A stretch of 64,000 bases of DNA from Streptococcus sanguinis (GCF_900475275.1 NZ_LS483364.1:2046001-2110000); one strand, 5' to 3'; shown: positions 1 to 9,222, counted from the first letter of the stretch. Notes: generated from the sequence alone by a model not told the origin. Program-made: numbers and translations.

Positions 1-907
1 TTGCTTGGGCTTGGGCATTACGCTTCTTTATTTCTTCATTTTCAGCTGCTATAGTGGCATTCTTAGCCAGCTTTTGCTCATATTCTTTTTGAGCTGCTGC
101 ATTTTCTGCTTCAATTTGAGCCTTTTTAGCTTCATAAGCTGCTAAATCTGCTTCATATTGAGCTTTTTTATCTTGATTTTCCTTTTGGATACGGGCCAAT
201 TCTGCATCATAGGCTGCTTTAGCCACTTGGTAAGCTGCCGCATTATCAGCATTGGTCTTTTGAACCATTGCTAAATCTGTTTTATATTTACTAAGGGCAG
301 CTTCATAAGCTGCCTTCAGCTGAGCATTTTCTGCTGTGATCCGAGCTACTTCTGCTTGATGAGCAGCCAAATCTTTAGCGTATTGCTCCGCTGTAGCTTT
401 GTTTTCTGCTGTAACCCGAGCCACTTCCGCCTCGTAGACTGATACTTTTTCTTTGTACTCCTTGACCTTGGCATCAATCTCGGTTACTTGAGCCTGATAA
501 TCTGCTGCAATCTCCGCTTTTTTGTCTGCTATTTCTTGAGCAGTCTGGACTGCTCCTTTATCAACAGCTGGGTCTTTAACAACTGTCAGCCCAGCTTCTT
601 GAGCTTTTTTAGCGCTTTCATCTAAATCAGCTGTTGAAACAGTCACTGTCACACCGCCATCTGCCTGACCTGCTCGCGCCTGACTCTCTTTAGATGCCTG
701 ACTGGCTGGTCCTTGAGCTTGAGGCAGATTGGTCGCTGCATTTCCAGTGCCCACCATTTCAGTATTGACAGGACTATTGGTCTCAGTTACTACTTCATCT
801 GCTCTTGCTTGCATCGTTGACGTTAAAAAAGCCGCACCCAGAACAGCACCGCATAAAGTTTTAACAGCCTTATTTTTCCGAAAACCAAAAACTTCTTTTT
901 TCTTCAT
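1..907 (-). CDS. Antigen I/II family adhesin, N-terminal part (partial)
   Basis: The first 302 codons of a cell-wall adhesin, cut by the left edge of the window. The start at 905-907 follows an AGGGAGGAG ribosome site. The N-terminus has charged KKKE, a hydrophobic core (AVKTLCGAVLGAAF) and a cleavage region near ARADE, which is a Sec signal peptide. From about residue 100 the protein becomes an alanine-rich, heptad-like coiled coil with repeated 'YEAxLA', 'VTAEN' and 'AAYEAA' units, as in the A region of SspA/SspB/SpaP adhesins. Family knowledge: these bind salivary glycoproteins, collagen and other bacteria, and are sortase-anchored. The V and P domains and the LPXTG anchor would lie outside the window. 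Which paralogue this is cannot be told from this part. Confidence 0.9.
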   Translation of the reverse strand, partial: MKKKEVFGFRKNKAVKTLCGAVLGAAFLTSTMQARADEVVTETNSPVNTEMVGTGNAATNLPQAQGPASQASKESQARAGQADGGVTVTVSTADLDESAKKAQEAGLTVVKDPAVDKGAVQTAQEIADKKAEIAADYQAQVTEIDAKVKEYKEKVSVYEAEVARVTAENKATAEQYAKDLAAHQAEVARITAENAQLKAAYEAALSKYKTDLAMVQKTNADNAAAYQVAKAAYDAELARIQKENQDKKAQYEADLAAYEAKKAQIEAENAAAQKEYEQKLAKNATIAAENEEIKKRNAQAQA

Positions 908-1026
908 TTTTCTCCTCCCTCTGCTAACTTCTACAGTCAGCAGTTTTCCCATGCCTTCAGAAAATCAAAAAGTAATGGGAACCTCCTGTCAGAAGCTCCA
1001 TTTTAATTTAACTCTCTTTAAGCATC

Positions 1027-1055
1027 AGAATATATATGTATCTTAATCCTAACAA
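1027..1055 (-). promoter_or_regulatory. Promoter of antigen I/II gene
   Basis: On the minus strand TTGTTA (1050-1055) and TATTCT (1027-1032) are 17 bases apart. The start codon lies about 110 bases further on, so the leader would be long. No operator was recognised. Confidence 0.45.
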
Positions 1056-1188
1056 GTTTTGCCTCGTTTTGCAAGCATTTTTTGCTCCTTTTATTTACCC
1101 CGAAACAAAGATAGACACATATCTATAAATTGTCCATTTTGTTCTTCTTTGCTCTCTCTTCCTTCAAATGAACAATGAGAATACAAGA

Positions 1189-1212
1189 AAAGACCAGCTC
1201 TTGCTAGTCTTT
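1189..1212 (-). terminator. Terminator of pgk
   Basis: AAAGAC/GTCTTT outer stem with an inner AGC/GCT stem and one mismatch, followed on the minus strand by a T-rich stretch. It lies about 60 bases after the pgk stop. Confidence 0.7.
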
Positions 1213-1268
1213 CCTTATTACAGTTTTGTACTTGTTCTCTACAAGATCAAAGATTCTAAACTTACTGC

Positions 1269-2465
1269 TTATTTTTCAGTCAGTGCTGCAAGTCCTGGTA
1301 ATACTTTACCTTCAAGGAGTTCCATTGATGCACCACCACCAGTAGAAATCCATGAGAACTTGTCTGCACGGCCAAGGTTGATAGCTGCAGCAGCTGAGTC
1401 ACCACCACCGATGATTGATTTTACGCCAGGTTGTTTCACGATAGCGTCCATAACACCGATTGTACCAGCTTGGAAGTCTGGGTTTTCAAATACACCCATA
1501 GGGCCATTCCAGACAACAGTTTTTGCACCAGTCAAGGCTTCATCAAATTTAGCGATAGATTTAGGACCGATGTCCAAACCAAGGAAGCCTGGATCCACTG
1601 CTTCACCTTCAGTATCTTTCACTTCAGTATAATCCGCAAAAGCATTTGCTTCTTTTGAGTCAACTGGCAGAACCAATTTGCCGTTTGCTTTTTCAAGAAG
1701 AGCTTTGGCAACATCCAATTTGTCTTCTTCTACAAGTGAGTTACCGATTTCGATACCCTGTGCTTTGTAGAATGTGTAAGTCATACCACCACCGATAAGG
1801 ACTTTATCAGCTTTTTCAAGCAAGTTTTCGATAACACCGATCTTGTCAGATACTTTTGAACCACCAAGGATTGCTACGAATGGACGTTCTGGAGTTTCAA
1901 CTGCTTCTTGGATGTAGGCAATTTCGTTTTCAAGAAGGAAGCCAGCAACTGCTTTTTCAACGTTGCCTGAGATACCGACGTTAGATGCGTGTGCACGGTG
2001 AGCTGTACCAAATGCATCATTTACAAAGATACCATCTCCAAGAGATGCCCAGTATTTACCAAGTTCTGGATCGTTTTTAGATTCTTTCTTGCCGTCCACA
2101 TCTTCAAAACGAGTGTTTTCAACCAAAAGAACTTGTCCATCTTCAAGAGCATTGATAGCTGCTTCCAATTCAGCACCACGAGTGACACCTGGGAAAACAA
2201 CGTCTTGACCCAATTTAGCAGCCAAGTCTGCAGCTACTGGCGCAAGAGATTTACCTTCTTTATCTGCTTCTTCTTTGACACGTCCAAGGTGAGAGAAGAG
2301 AATTGCGCGACCGCCTTGCTCGATGATGTATTTAATAGTTGGAAGAGCAGCAGTGATACGGTTGTCATTCGTAATCACTCCGTCTTTCAATGGTACGTTA
2401 AAGTCTACACGAACGAGGACTTTTTTACCTTTCAAATCAACGTCTTTAACAGTAAGTTTTGCCAT
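1269..2465 (-). CDS. pgk: Phosphoglycerate kinase
   Basis: Glycolytic kinase that converts 1,3-bisphosphoglycerate and ADP to 3-phosphoglycerate and ATP in the cytoplasm. The 398-residue length is typical. It opens with [19 protein letters not shown] and the substrate-binding VDFNVPL, and ends with the nucleotide-binding GGGDSAAA and [11 protein letters not shown] motifs. The ATG at 2463-2465 is preferred over an upstream in-frame ATG because AAAGGAG lies just ahead of it and the protein then begins as in the family. It is a monocistronic housekeeping gene between its own promoter and terminator. Confidence 0.98.
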   Translation of the reverse strand: MAKLTVKDVDLKGKKVLVRVDFNVPLKDGVITNDNRITAALPTIKYIIEQGGRAILFSHLGRVKEEADKEGKSLAPVAADLAAKLGQDVVFPGVTRGAELEAAINALEDGQVLLVENTRFEDVDGKKESKNDPELGKYWASLGDGIFVNDAFGTAHRAHASNVGISGNVEKAVAGFLLENEIAYIQEAVETPERPFVAILGGSKVSDKIGVIENLLEKADKVLIGGGMTYTFYKAQGIEIGNSLVEEDKLDVAKALLEKANGKLVLPVDSKEANAFADYTEVKDTEGEAVDPGFLGLDIGPKSIAKFDEALTGAKTVVWNGPMGVFENPDFQAGTIGVMDAIVKQPGVKSIIGGGDSAAAAINLGRADKFSWISTGGGASMELLEGKVLPGLAALTEK

Positions 2466-2501
2466 GTTACAAAAACTCCTTTTCATATTTTATACGCAAC
2501 T

Positions 2502-2507
2502 ATTATA
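2502..2507 (-). promoter_or_regulatory. pgk -10 element
   Basis: Perfect TATAAT on the minus strand about 37 bases ahead of the pgk start. The -35 region is poor, so only the -10 is called. Confidence 0.45.
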
Positions 2508-2550
2508 TCATATTTTCCAAAAGTTTTCTTGATATAAAGAAAATTTTCAC

Positions 2551-2575
2551 AAAAAAGAAGCGCATAGCACTTCTT
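2551..2575 (-). terminator. Terminator after VIT transporter gene
   Basis: AAGAAG/CTTCTT stem with inner GC/GC pairs, followed on the minus strand by six T. It separates the VIT gene from pgk. Confidence 0.7.
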
Positions 2576-2708
2576 TCTCTCGAACTTTGGAATTAGAGAA
2601 TGGGGAAAGGACTCTGAACTCATTCAGACAATAGTGAAAGCTGTATTTTTCTCTAAGTTTGACAACTCAAAAAGCCAGTAAAACTAATGACTTCAATGCT
2701 TTCCATTG

Positions 2709-3398
2709 TTAAATTGCAAATACTTGTCCTACTGCATAGGTGACCGCCATGGTTAAAAGTCCGATCACGAGGTTGCGAATCATAGCATTTTTGAGCGGTG
2801 CCTTGCCCAATCTAGCGCTGGTGTAACCTGTTCCCAAAAGGGCCAAGGCCACGATTAGAACGGTTGCCCAGATACGGACGCTGGCAGGAAGCAGGATAAT
2901 GGTAATCATAGGAAAAAGTGCACCAACAGCAAAAGCTAAAAAGCTAGAGATAGCCGCATGCCAAGGATTAGTGAACTCCTCAATCTCAATGCCATATTTT
3001 TCCTGTACCAAAGCCTCCAACGGCTCCTGGAGAAAAGCCCGATTGGTCATGAGCTGGGCAGAAGTCTCACACTCACCATTTTGAACATAAGCAGCATAGA
3101 GAGACTGCCTAGCGATATCTGGATTTTTCTCTAAAAGCTCCCGCTCTCTGGCAACAGCAGCTTCCTCTGTATCCTTTTGAGTAGAAACTGATACATACTC
3201 TCCGCCAGCCATAGAAAAGGCGCCCGCAAAGACTGCCGCCAAACCAGACAGAAAGATAATCCAGACATCGTCCGTCGCACTAGCTACCCCAATAACCACA
3301 CCTGCTATGGAAATAATACCATCATTGGCTCCTAAAACCCCTGCCCGCAATATATTCAGCCGCCCACTAAAGTTCGTATCAATTTTATGTTCTTCCAC
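2709..3398 (-). CDS. VIT1/CCC1 family metal transporter
   Basis: Membrane protein of 229 residues in the VIT family, whose members move Fe(II) or Mn(II) out of the cytosol. The N-terminal signature LGANDGIISIAGVVIGV (about residues 22-38) is diagnostic. A second membrane segment follows, then a soluble helical stretch (about 70-145) with many Glu, which in this family holds the metal-binding domain. Three more hydrophobic segments end the protein. The start is GTG at 3398, the only in-frame start that keeps the family N-terminus; its ribosome site (AAAGAGAAA) is weak. A perfect PerR-box match lies 27 bases upstream, so peroxide/iron control is likely. Iron or manganese efflux is inferred, not shown. 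Confidence 0.85.
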   Translation of the reverse strand: MEEHKIDTNFSGRLNILRAGVLGANDGIISIAGVVIGVASATDDVWIIFLSGLAAVFAGAFSMAGGEYVSVSTQKDTEEAAVARERELLEKNPDIARQSLYAAYVQNGECETSAQLMTNRAFLQEPLEALVQEKYGIEIEEFTNPWHAAISSFLAFAVGALFPMITIILLPASVRIWATVLIVALALLGTGYTSARLGKAPLKNAMIRNLVIGLLTMAVTYAVGQVFAI

Positions 3399-3424
3399 TA
3401 TTTTAATTTTCTCTTTCTTTTTAT

Positions 3425-3439
3425 TTATAATGATTATAA
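3425..3439. promoter_or_regulatory. PerR box upstream of the VIT transporter
   Basis: TTATAAT-G-ATTATAA, identical to the 7-1-7 PerR consensus. It lies inside a longer perfect inverted repeat with 13-base arms (3419-3445). It lies between the VIT start codon and any upstream promoter, where a repressor would act. Confidence 0.75.
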
Positions 3440-3508
3440 ATAAAACTCAAAACTAATACAAGAGAAAATCGAAAAATGAGAAAAGTTCTACTATTTAAGA
3501 GAAGAAAG

Positions 3509-3533
3509 GCACCAGATTTCTACTATCTGATGC
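3509..3533 (-). terminator. Hairpin after AraC-type pseudogene
   Basis: Nine-base stem with one mismatch (GCACCAGAT/ATCTGATGC), followed on the minus strand by a pyrimidine-rich run. Probably the old terminator of the broken regulator. Confidence 0.45.
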
Positions 3534-3554
3534 TTATAAAAAATATCTCTGATT

Positions 3555-4137
3555 TTAGGATTGCTTCTGAATCTCTTCTCGATACTCCGATATCGTCTTT
3601 CCTGTCCACTTTTTAAAGGCTCGTGAGAAGGAAGATACTTCTGAATAGCCCAGCAAATAGGCTACATCATCCGTTGTCATGTCAGGATTTTCGAAGTAAC
3701 CAAAGGCTAGAATCTTCTGCACACTTTGCAATTCCTGGTTAAACTTGGTCCCTTCTGCCGTCAGGTTTCGTTGCAAGGTTCGGCTGCTAATGCCGAGAGT
3801 CGCTGCGATATCTTCGATACTAAAGGCACCACTTGGGATGGCCTGGTAGAGTTTTTTGCTGAACGATACCGGTAAAACTTTCACTGGTCACGGCTTTTGC
3901 CAAGCGCTCTTTGAGTTGAGGTTCTAGATAGTCCAACATGACATTATTGGCAGTCAAGAAGGGTTTCTCCAAGTCCGCCATTTTAAAGACCAGTTCATTG
4001 CCTTCCATTATTTCCACGTGACAGCCAAACACCGTAAGACTCGCTTCTTCATAAGTATAAGGAGCGCCCACATGTACTGGAATGATATTTTCTCCTGTAC
4101 CTATGCGAATCAAATCGACCAATAACGGGAAAGCCAT
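3555..4137 (-). pseudogene. Broken AraC-family transcriptional regulator
   Basis: Two overlapping frames carry successive parts of one regulator. The upstream frame (4137 to 3820) has the end of a ligand-binding domain (LTVFGCHVEIMEGNEL, LEPQLKERLAKAV). The downstream frame (to 3555) has both helix-turn-helix units (IEDIAATLGISSRTLQRNL and DVAYLLGYSEVSSFSRAFKKWTGKTISEYR). The frames meet near 3860-3885, where a one-base indel would restore ...SFTG-xx-SFSKKLYQAIP. The first frame also starts mid-domain, so about a third of the normal N-terminus is missing. Both defects argue for decay and not for programmed frameshifting. Confidence 0.85.
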
Positions 4138-4282
4138 TACTTTTATTCAAGCAATTTATGGTTCAACTTGTTTCTAGTAAGTAAGATAATTTTTTTCTGA
4201 TTAGGTTCTTTGTTTAGAAATCTATCCTAGAATATCATAGGAGCAAAAGCCATCAAATCAAAATATGCTAAACAGATCACTT

Positions 4283-4435
4283 TTATTGGAGAGACGCCCC
4301 TAGTATTTCTTCAACATTATCAAACGAAATCGTCTTAAAATGTCTAGTTATCTCTACAATAACTAGACTAGCAATAGATAGAAATAAAACGAGTTTGATA
4401 AGTGTTTGCCATTTTTTAACCCAATTTAAAAACAT
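4283..4435 (-). CDS. Small single-span membrane protein downstream of the malate permease
   Basis: A 50-residue frame starting 18 bases after the malate permease stop. AAGGAG sits about 11 bases before its ATG, immediately after the permease stop. It opens MFLNWVKKWQ, continues with one hydrophobic stretch (about residues 12-27, LIKLVLFLSIASLVIV) and ends in a polar tail with an acidic patch (DNVEEIL). The basic N-terminus suggests a single anchor with the tail outside. I do not recognise the family. Translation coupled to the permease is likely from the spacing. Because it is short, it could be chance, but the ribosome site and sensible topology favour a real gene. Confidence 0.55.
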   Translation of the reverse strand: MFLNWVKKWQTLIKLVLFLSIASLVIVEITRHFKTISFDNVEEILGASLQ

Positions 4436-4453
4436 TTGCAAACTCTACTCCTT

Positions 4454-5401
4454 TTATCCTAATAGTGTCTGTAAAATCGGAATCACAATCACAAATAAAA
4501 CCGTACTAAGAGTGACCACATTCGTTGAAAACTCAACATCGCCTTTTCCTTGATTGGCAAGGATAGGAAGAACCGCTAAAGCAGGTGTTGCTGATTGAAT
4601 CATAAAGGTTCTAAATTCTGGTGCTACCATATTTGGAGAGAAGAACTTCAGAACCAGGAGCATGATGACCGGTGCAAGGATAAAACGACCAACCAGTGTG
4701 ATAATGGTATCCTTATCAAAGCGAATCGTCTTAAGTCCTGCCTTCGCTAGAACGATACCAATATAGACAAGTGATAATGGCGTTGTTAAACTACCAATAT
4801 AGGTCAAGGTACTTTCCGCAAAACTTGGAACAGGAAGACGGAGCACTAAAAAGGCGAGGGCTACGAGAAAACCTAATAAAGGCGCAGGGAAGAGCTTCTT
4901 CCAATTAAATTTTTGAGCCTGTTTTGAAGCCCCTTCTTTGCTATCAGAAGTCATCAGATAAACACCTAATGTCCAAGTAGAGACTGTATTCGTAATATAA
5001 TACACCAAGAAGTACGGTAGGGCTTGATTGCCAAATAGAGCGATATTTAAAGGCAAACCAATGAAAATGGTGTTGGCATTGACAAAGGTATTAATCATGG
5101 TTCCTCGACGACCTGGGCGCACTCTAAAAAGTTTCACTGCGACAAAGGCCGCTAGGTAACCCAGAATGAAGGCGATAAACGTATAGAATAAACCGCCAGA
5201 TAAACTAATCAGCTTATCCAAAGTTAAATATTTAAGAACAGAGGTAAAAATTGCAACCGGCATGGCCACATTCATAATGAGTTTAGATAAGTCATTTCCA
5301 AAACTCTCCTGAAACCAACCACGGACTTGTAAGATATATCCAAGTACGATAATCACAATGATTGGAATAATACTCTCAATAGAAGTTAATAAAATCTCCA
5401 T
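4454..5401 (-). CDS. mleP: Malate permease, auxin efflux carrier (AEC) family
   Basis: Membrane carrier of 315 residues with about ten hydrophobic segments, the usual AEC family layout, with the characteristic 'NVAMPVAIFTS' early and a 'TPALAVLPI' segment near the end. The ATG at 5399-5401 is chosen since GAAAGGA precedes it; an earlier in-frame ATG lacks a site. Being directly downstream of malolactic enzyme, it is the expected uptake system for L-malate (or malate/lactate exchange) in malolactic fermentation. A terminator-like hairpin between the two genes suggests lower expression of the permease than of the enzyme. Confidence 0.85.
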   Translation of the reverse strand: MEILLTSIESIIPIIVIIVLGYILQVRGWFQESFGNDLSKLIMNVAMPVAIFTSVLKYLTLDKLISLSGGLFYTFIAFILGYLAAFVAVKLFRVRPGRRGTMINTFVNANTIFIGLPLNIALFGNQALPYFLVYYITNTVSTWTLGVYLMTSDSKEGASKQAQKFNWKKLFPAPLLGFLVALAFLVLRLPVPSFAESTLTYIGSLTTPLSLVYIGIVLAKAGLKTIRFDKDTIITLVGRFILAPVIMLLVLKFFSPNMVAPEFRTFMIQSATPALAVLPILANQGKGDVEFSTNVVTLSTVLFVIVIPILQTLLG

Positions 5402-5423
5402 AAGAATCCTTTCTTTCATTATT

Positions 5424-5468
5424 AAAAAAAGTGTACGAGGCCAGATAGAAGCTAGCTCTCGTACACTT
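5424..5468 (-). terminator. Intra-operon terminator between mleS and mleP
   Basis: Perfect 11-base stem (AAGTGTACGAG/CTCGTACACTT) followed on the minus strand by seven T. It lies between the malolactic enzyme stop and the permease start, so read-through would set permease expression unless the permease has its own promoter. Confidence 0.75.
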
Positions 5469-5492
5469 CATCCGAGTGTTGTCTATTTTAAA

Positions 5493-7118
5493 TTATTGGT
5501 AAGTTGGATACCATTTCAAATCACAGACCGCTTTCGCCATATCAGTTTCTTGGGCACGCGCTAGACCTTGTTCTTGCGCTTTTTTAGCAACTGCTTCTGC
5601 TACTTTGATGGAAACATCAGCAACATACTTGAATGGTGGTAAGACAGGCGCTCCTGGTTGACCTGGATTGACAATACCACTCAATGAATGTGCGGCAGCT
5701 CCAATCATTTCATCCGTCAAAAGACTCGCTTCAGAGGCTAACATACCAAGTCCAAGACCTGGATAAATCAAAGCATTGTTAGCTTGACCAATCACGTAGT
5801 CCACACCTTTATAGGAAACTGTACCAGCTGGAATTCCTGTTGCAACAAACGCTTTTCCATCTGACCACTCGATCAAATCTTTGGCACTTGCTTCTGCGAG
5901 CTTTGTAGGATTGGACAATGGGAAGATCATTGGGCGTTCTGTATTTTCACACATAGCTTCTACAATTTCTTTGGTGAAGGTATTTGGCTGAGTCGAAGTT
6001 CCCACAAGAATCGTCGGCTTAACAGTCTTCACTACTTCAAGAAGGTCCGTCAACTTATCCGCATTGGCAAAATCAGAACGTTTCTTAGCAAATGGTTTTT
6101 GTTCCGGAGTTAAGTCATCCATATCATCAAAGAGAAGACCTTGTTTATCCACCATAAAGAAGCGTTTATAGGCTTCTTCTTCAGGAAGACCTTCACTAAC
6201 CATTTCGCGAAGCACACGAGAGGCAATCCCTGCACCAGCAGTCCCACCACCATAGCAGAGGTAAACTTGATCCGTTAATTTTTCACCTGTAATATCCAAT
6301 GAACCAAAGATACCTCCAAGGGTTACGATACCAGTTCCTTGGATATCATCATTAAAGGTTGGAATTTGCTTCCGGTATTTTTCAAGGATGTTGGCAGCAT
6401 TTAAGCGACCGAAATCTTCCCAGTGAAGGTAGAGTTTAGGGAAAAGACGTTCTGAAGTTTGGACAAATTGATCGATAAAATCATAATAACGATCACCACG
6501 CACACGTTCGTGACGATTTCCCAAATAATTAGGGTTGTTACGCAATTCTTCACGGTTGGTACCAGCGTCAATGACTAAAGGAAGGACCATTGAAGGATCA
6601 ATTCCTGCTGCGCCAGTATAAACCATCAATTTCCCAACAGAAATATCGACACCATTTGTACCCCAGTCTCCAATACCAAGAATACCTTCTGCATCCGTTA
6701 CGACAATGAGACGAATCTCACGGTCTCCCGCTGCATTTTTCAAAGTCGCTTCAATATTTTCAGGGTGATTGATGTCAAGATATGCGGCATATTGTGGGTC
6801 TACAAAGAGGTCGCTATAGCCTTCAATGGTATCAGCAATGGTTGGGTCATAGACAATCGGATTAAATTCTTCCAAATGTTGGGCAAACAGGTAATAGAAA
6901 AGGGTACGGTTGGTGTTAAAAATTTCCATTAAGAACAACCGTTTTTCCAAATCGTTGACCTTTCTTTGCATTTGCGCATAGGTCTGCGCCGCTTGTTCCT
7001 CAATAGTTTGGACGTAAGGTGGTAGGAGGCCAATAAGGCCTAGTTTCTGACGTTCTTCCAAGGTAAAGGCAGTTCCCTTGTTCAGAAAAGGGTTGTTTAA
7101 AATATCATGTGCAGTCAT
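5493..7118 (-). CDS. mleS: Malolactic enzyme
   Basis: NAD- and Mn-dependent enzyme that decarboxylates L-malate directly to L-lactate and CO2, raising internal pH and generating proton motive force. The 541-residue product is a full malic-enzyme-fold protein. It has the N-terminal [22 protein letters not shown], the metal/substrate region [16 protein letters not shown] (about 255-270), a Rossmann [12 protein letters not shown] and the typical VFVATG-like [16 protein letters not shown]. Two ATGs lie in tandem; the second (7118) is preferred, with AGGAGG seven bases upstream. It is close to the oppositely oriented regulators, including mleR, as usual for streptococcal malolactic clusters. Confidence 0.95.
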   Translation of the reverse strand: MTAHDILNNPFLNKGTAFTLEERQKLGLIGLLPPYVQTIEEQAAQTYAQMQRKVNDLEKRLFLMEIFNTNRTLFYYLFAQHLEEFNPIVYDPTIADTIEGYSDLFVDPQYAAYLDINHPENIEATLKNAAGDREIRLIVVTDAEGILGIGDWGTNGVDISVGKLMVYTGAAGIDPSMVLPLVIDAGTNREELRNNPNYLGNRHERVRGDRYYDFIDQFVQTSERLFPKLYLHWEDFGRLNAANILEKYRKQIPTFNDDIQGTGIVTLGGIFGSLDITGEKLTDQVYLCYGGGTAGAGIASRVLREMVSEGLPEEEAYKRFFMVDKQGLLFDDMDDLTPEQKPFAKKRSDFANADKLTDLLEVVKTVKPTILVGTSTQPNTFTKEIVEAMCENTERPMIFPLSNPTKLAEASAKDLIEWSDGKAFVATGIPAGTVSYKGVDYVIGQANNALIYPGLGLGMLASEASLLTDEMIGAAAHSLSGIVNPGQPGAPVLPPFKYVADVSIKVAEAVAKKAQEQGLARAQETDMAKAVCDLKWYPTYQ

Positions 7119-7498
7119 CATGTGACCTCCTTATTTTGTTTATTCTATTATAACACTTTCAGGCATTAAATGACACTTTGTTCTGTATATGATACAATAT
7201 CAATAAGAAAACAGACGATCCAACCTAAAATAATGTGATTTCAATAAATAACAAAATATTTTCATTATCCATTACTTCCAAATCGTCAGGGTCATCTTTT
7301 TAAAAAGCGAGATTTTTTCACGTTTTTAGACGATTATGCTCATCAAAAAATCTACTTCTTGAAGGAATGTTTTCTACTCCGTAGGATGAGCCAGCTCTAT
7401 GAAAGCCATCGATAATAAATCCAAGATATGTTCGTTATAGGATACTTTGTTTTGTTCAGGGTGTTATTTTTGTCATTTAAAACTTGTATTCTGGTTAC
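7119..7498. other. Divergent intergenic region mleS / XRE regulator
   Basis: 380 bases with the mleS promoter at its left end. The rest is AT-rich with short broken frames and no recognisable gene or RNA. Confidence 0.5.
7147..7196 (-). promoter_or_regulatory. mleS promoter region
   Basis: A perfect TATAAT (7147-7152, minus strand) lies about 30 bases before the mleS start. A TGTAT-3-ATACA dyad (7184-7196) lies about 32 bases upstream of it, a position where a LysR activator such as MleR could bind. The -35 is weak, which fits an activated promoter. The dyad as MleR site is a guess. Confidence 0.4.
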
Positions 7499-7849
7499 AT
7501 GAAAACAAAACATTATTTACAACGGTATATAGCGCAAAAGGTCAAATATTTGCGAAAAAAACAAAACATGAGTCAAGAGGAGCTATCGGAACGAGCTGAT
7601 CTTGGATTAAAGTATATCAATCAATTGGAAAATCAAAACGTGAATCTGACCATTCACAGTCTTGAAAAAGTGATTGCTGCCCTTGAGTTGACTCCAGAAG
7701 AATTCTTCAATTTTGATTCACTCGAAGCTTCTTTAGACCCTAACGACAGCCTTTCACTTAAGAGAGTAAATATGAAAATTAAGCAACTTCCAGTTGTAAA
7801 AAGGGAAAAGATCCTAACGATTTTCGAAGATATATTAGATAGCCTTTAA
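7499..7849 (+). CDS. XRE-family DNA-binding regulator
   Basis: Small cytoplasmic regulator of 116 residues. Its N-terminal half is a helix-turn-helix of the XRE/Cro type (QKVKYLRKKQNMSQEELSERADLGLKYINQLEN, about residues 14-47), and the C-terminal half is a short helical region. The ATG at 7499 is taken as the start; an in-frame TTG lies 15 bases earlier and neither has a clear ribosome site, so translation may be leaderless or weak. It sits between the malolactic genes and mleR and may contribute to their control; that is only context. Confidence 0.75.
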   Translation: MKTKHYLQRYIAQKVKYLRKKQNMSQEELSERADLGLKYINQLENQNVNLTIHSLEKVIAALELTPEEFFNFDSLEASLDPNDSLSLKRVNMKIKQLPVVKREKILTIFEDILDSL

Positions 7850-7959
7850 TGGTCCTCTGACTCACCTCAAATTGTAACAAACAAAAAATTATATAGTCAA
7901 ATTCGCTATCACGGATAAGATTTACTTATCCATGTCTGTACATTAAAAGGGAGAGCCTG

Positions 7960-8835
7960 ATGAATTTTAAGGACTTTTATTATTTTTACGATCTTAGTCA
8001 ACTGCAATCCTATACCGGAGTTGCCCAAAAGCACGGGATCAGTCAACCATCCGTTTCTTATGCGATTAAACGACTAGAAAAGGAATTTCACTGCCCATTA
8101 ATCGCACATGATCCTTCTCCTCGCACCTTCAAATTAACGCTTCAAGGAGAGATCCTGTTGCGACATATTCAAAAGGTCTTGCCTGAAATTCAAGGAGCAA
8201 AAAAAGAGATTCTACGGAGTCTTTCTCAGTTTAATACTATCGGTTTTCCGCCAATTATCATTGACTATCTTGTCCGAAAACAACCTGCCTTTATCAATAA
8301 TGTTGCGGCCCTTCAAAGTATCCATCCTGTCCAAGAAGGATCTGTTGAACTTTTAGAAATGCTTTCCAAAGGGGAACTAGATGCTAGTTTTTTGGGGAGT
8401 TTGGAGCCTATTAGAGATCATCGTTTCCAGGTGCAAGAAATGGGCAAACGAAATCTCTTCTATATCCTTCATCGCAATCATCCACTCGCTACTAAAAAGC
8501 TATTGCATTTCTCAGATGTTATCAATGAAGATTTTATCATTCCAGATGAACACTTTGTTCATTTAAAGGCTTTTGAACAATTGAATGAGCGCTATCACCA
8601 TGAAGCTACTCCTTTTTTTCAGACAGATGATATTCAGCTTCTAAAACAACTCCTTCGTAAAGAAGTAGGAATTAGTTTGCTAGCCGATCTTGCACTAACA
8701 GACAGTGAAGATGAACTGATCGCGATTCCTATGGCCAAAGACGAACTGATCAGCTTTTATATTTCACTAGTTGAACCAAGAGAAAGCAATCTTAAACCGG
8801 AGGTCATCCAATTCTTCGAAAAACTACTGAATTAA
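7960..8835 (+). CDS. mleR: LysR-family regulator of malolactic fermentation
   Basis: Transcriptional regulator of 291 residues. The N-terminal winged helix (about 1-60) contains QSYTGVAQKHGISQPSVSYAIKRLEKEF, the standard LysR recognition region, and the rest is a LysR substrate-binding domain. AAGGGAG precedes the ATG by a normal distance. Its place in the malolactic cluster supports the MleR name: in streptococci MleR activates the malolactic enzyme gene in response to malate and low pH. A terminator follows. Confidence 0.88.
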   Translation: MNFKDFYYFYDLSQLQSYTGVAQKHGISQPSVSYAIKRLEKEFHCPLIAHDPSPRTFKLTLQGEILLRHIQKVLPEIQGAKKEILRSLSQFNTIGFPPIIIDYLVRKQPAFINNVAALQSIHPVQEGSVELLEMLSKGELDASFLGSLEPIRDHRFQVQEMGKRNLFYILHRNHPLATKKLLHFSDVINEDFIIPDEHFVHLKAFEQLNERYHHEATPFFQTDDIQLLKQLLRKEVGISLLADLALTDSEDELIAIPMAKDELISFYISLVEPRESNLKPEVIQFFEKLLN

Positions 8836-8933
8836 TCACAGCCTCCATTCTTTGTGCCAATGTAGTTCCATAAATACAGTGACTAGCTAGTGTTTTTTGT
8901 AGAAAAAATATAGTAAAAATACTGATAAAATTG

Positions 8934-8969
8934 GGATTCCTACAAACTAGAAGGAATCCTATTTTTTTT
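8934..8969 (+). terminator. Terminator of mleR
   Basis: Perfect 8-base stem GGATTCCT/AGGAATCC followed by TA and eight T. Confidence 0.8.
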
Positions 8970-9047
8970 ATGATTCGAATCTTTAATGCCTATTATGTAT
9001 ATTTTTGTTATATGGCATTTTATTAGTAATTTGAGAAATTAAAATCT

Positions 9048-9222
9048 TTGAAATATGAGAAGACGTTTCAGTCACTTGATTAATTGAAACAAGCTATTGT
9101 AGACTACATTGATTACTACAATAACAAACGAATCAAAGTCAAACTAAAAGGACCTAGCCCTGTACAATACAGAACTAAATCCTTTGGGTAAATAAATTGT
9201 CTAACTTTTTGGGGTCAGTACA
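9048..9222 (+). mobile_element. IS3-family insertion sequence remnant (3' end)
   Basis: The frame reads the C-terminus of an IS3-type transposase: KYEKTFQSLD, an in-frame TAA (9081-9083), then LKQAIVDYIDYYNNKRIK and SPVQYRTKSFG, ending at a stop at 9189-9191. The segment 9197-9222 (TTGTCTAACTTTTTGGGGTC, then AGTACA) looks like the terminal inverted repeat of such elements. The rest of the transposase and the other end are missing, so it is a dead fragment. Confidence 0.85.

Larger units (their letters stand above)
908..1268. other. Intergenic region between adhesin and pgk
   Basis: 361 bases without a gene. It holds the adhesin promoter and the pgk terminator, both listed separately; open frames here are antisense shadows of pgk. 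Nothing else was recognised. Confidence 0.6.

Noticed and set aside
1989..2537. Plus-strand frame of 182 codons opposite pgk
   Set aside because: Antisense shadow of a strongly biased glycolytic gene; no ribosome site or homology.
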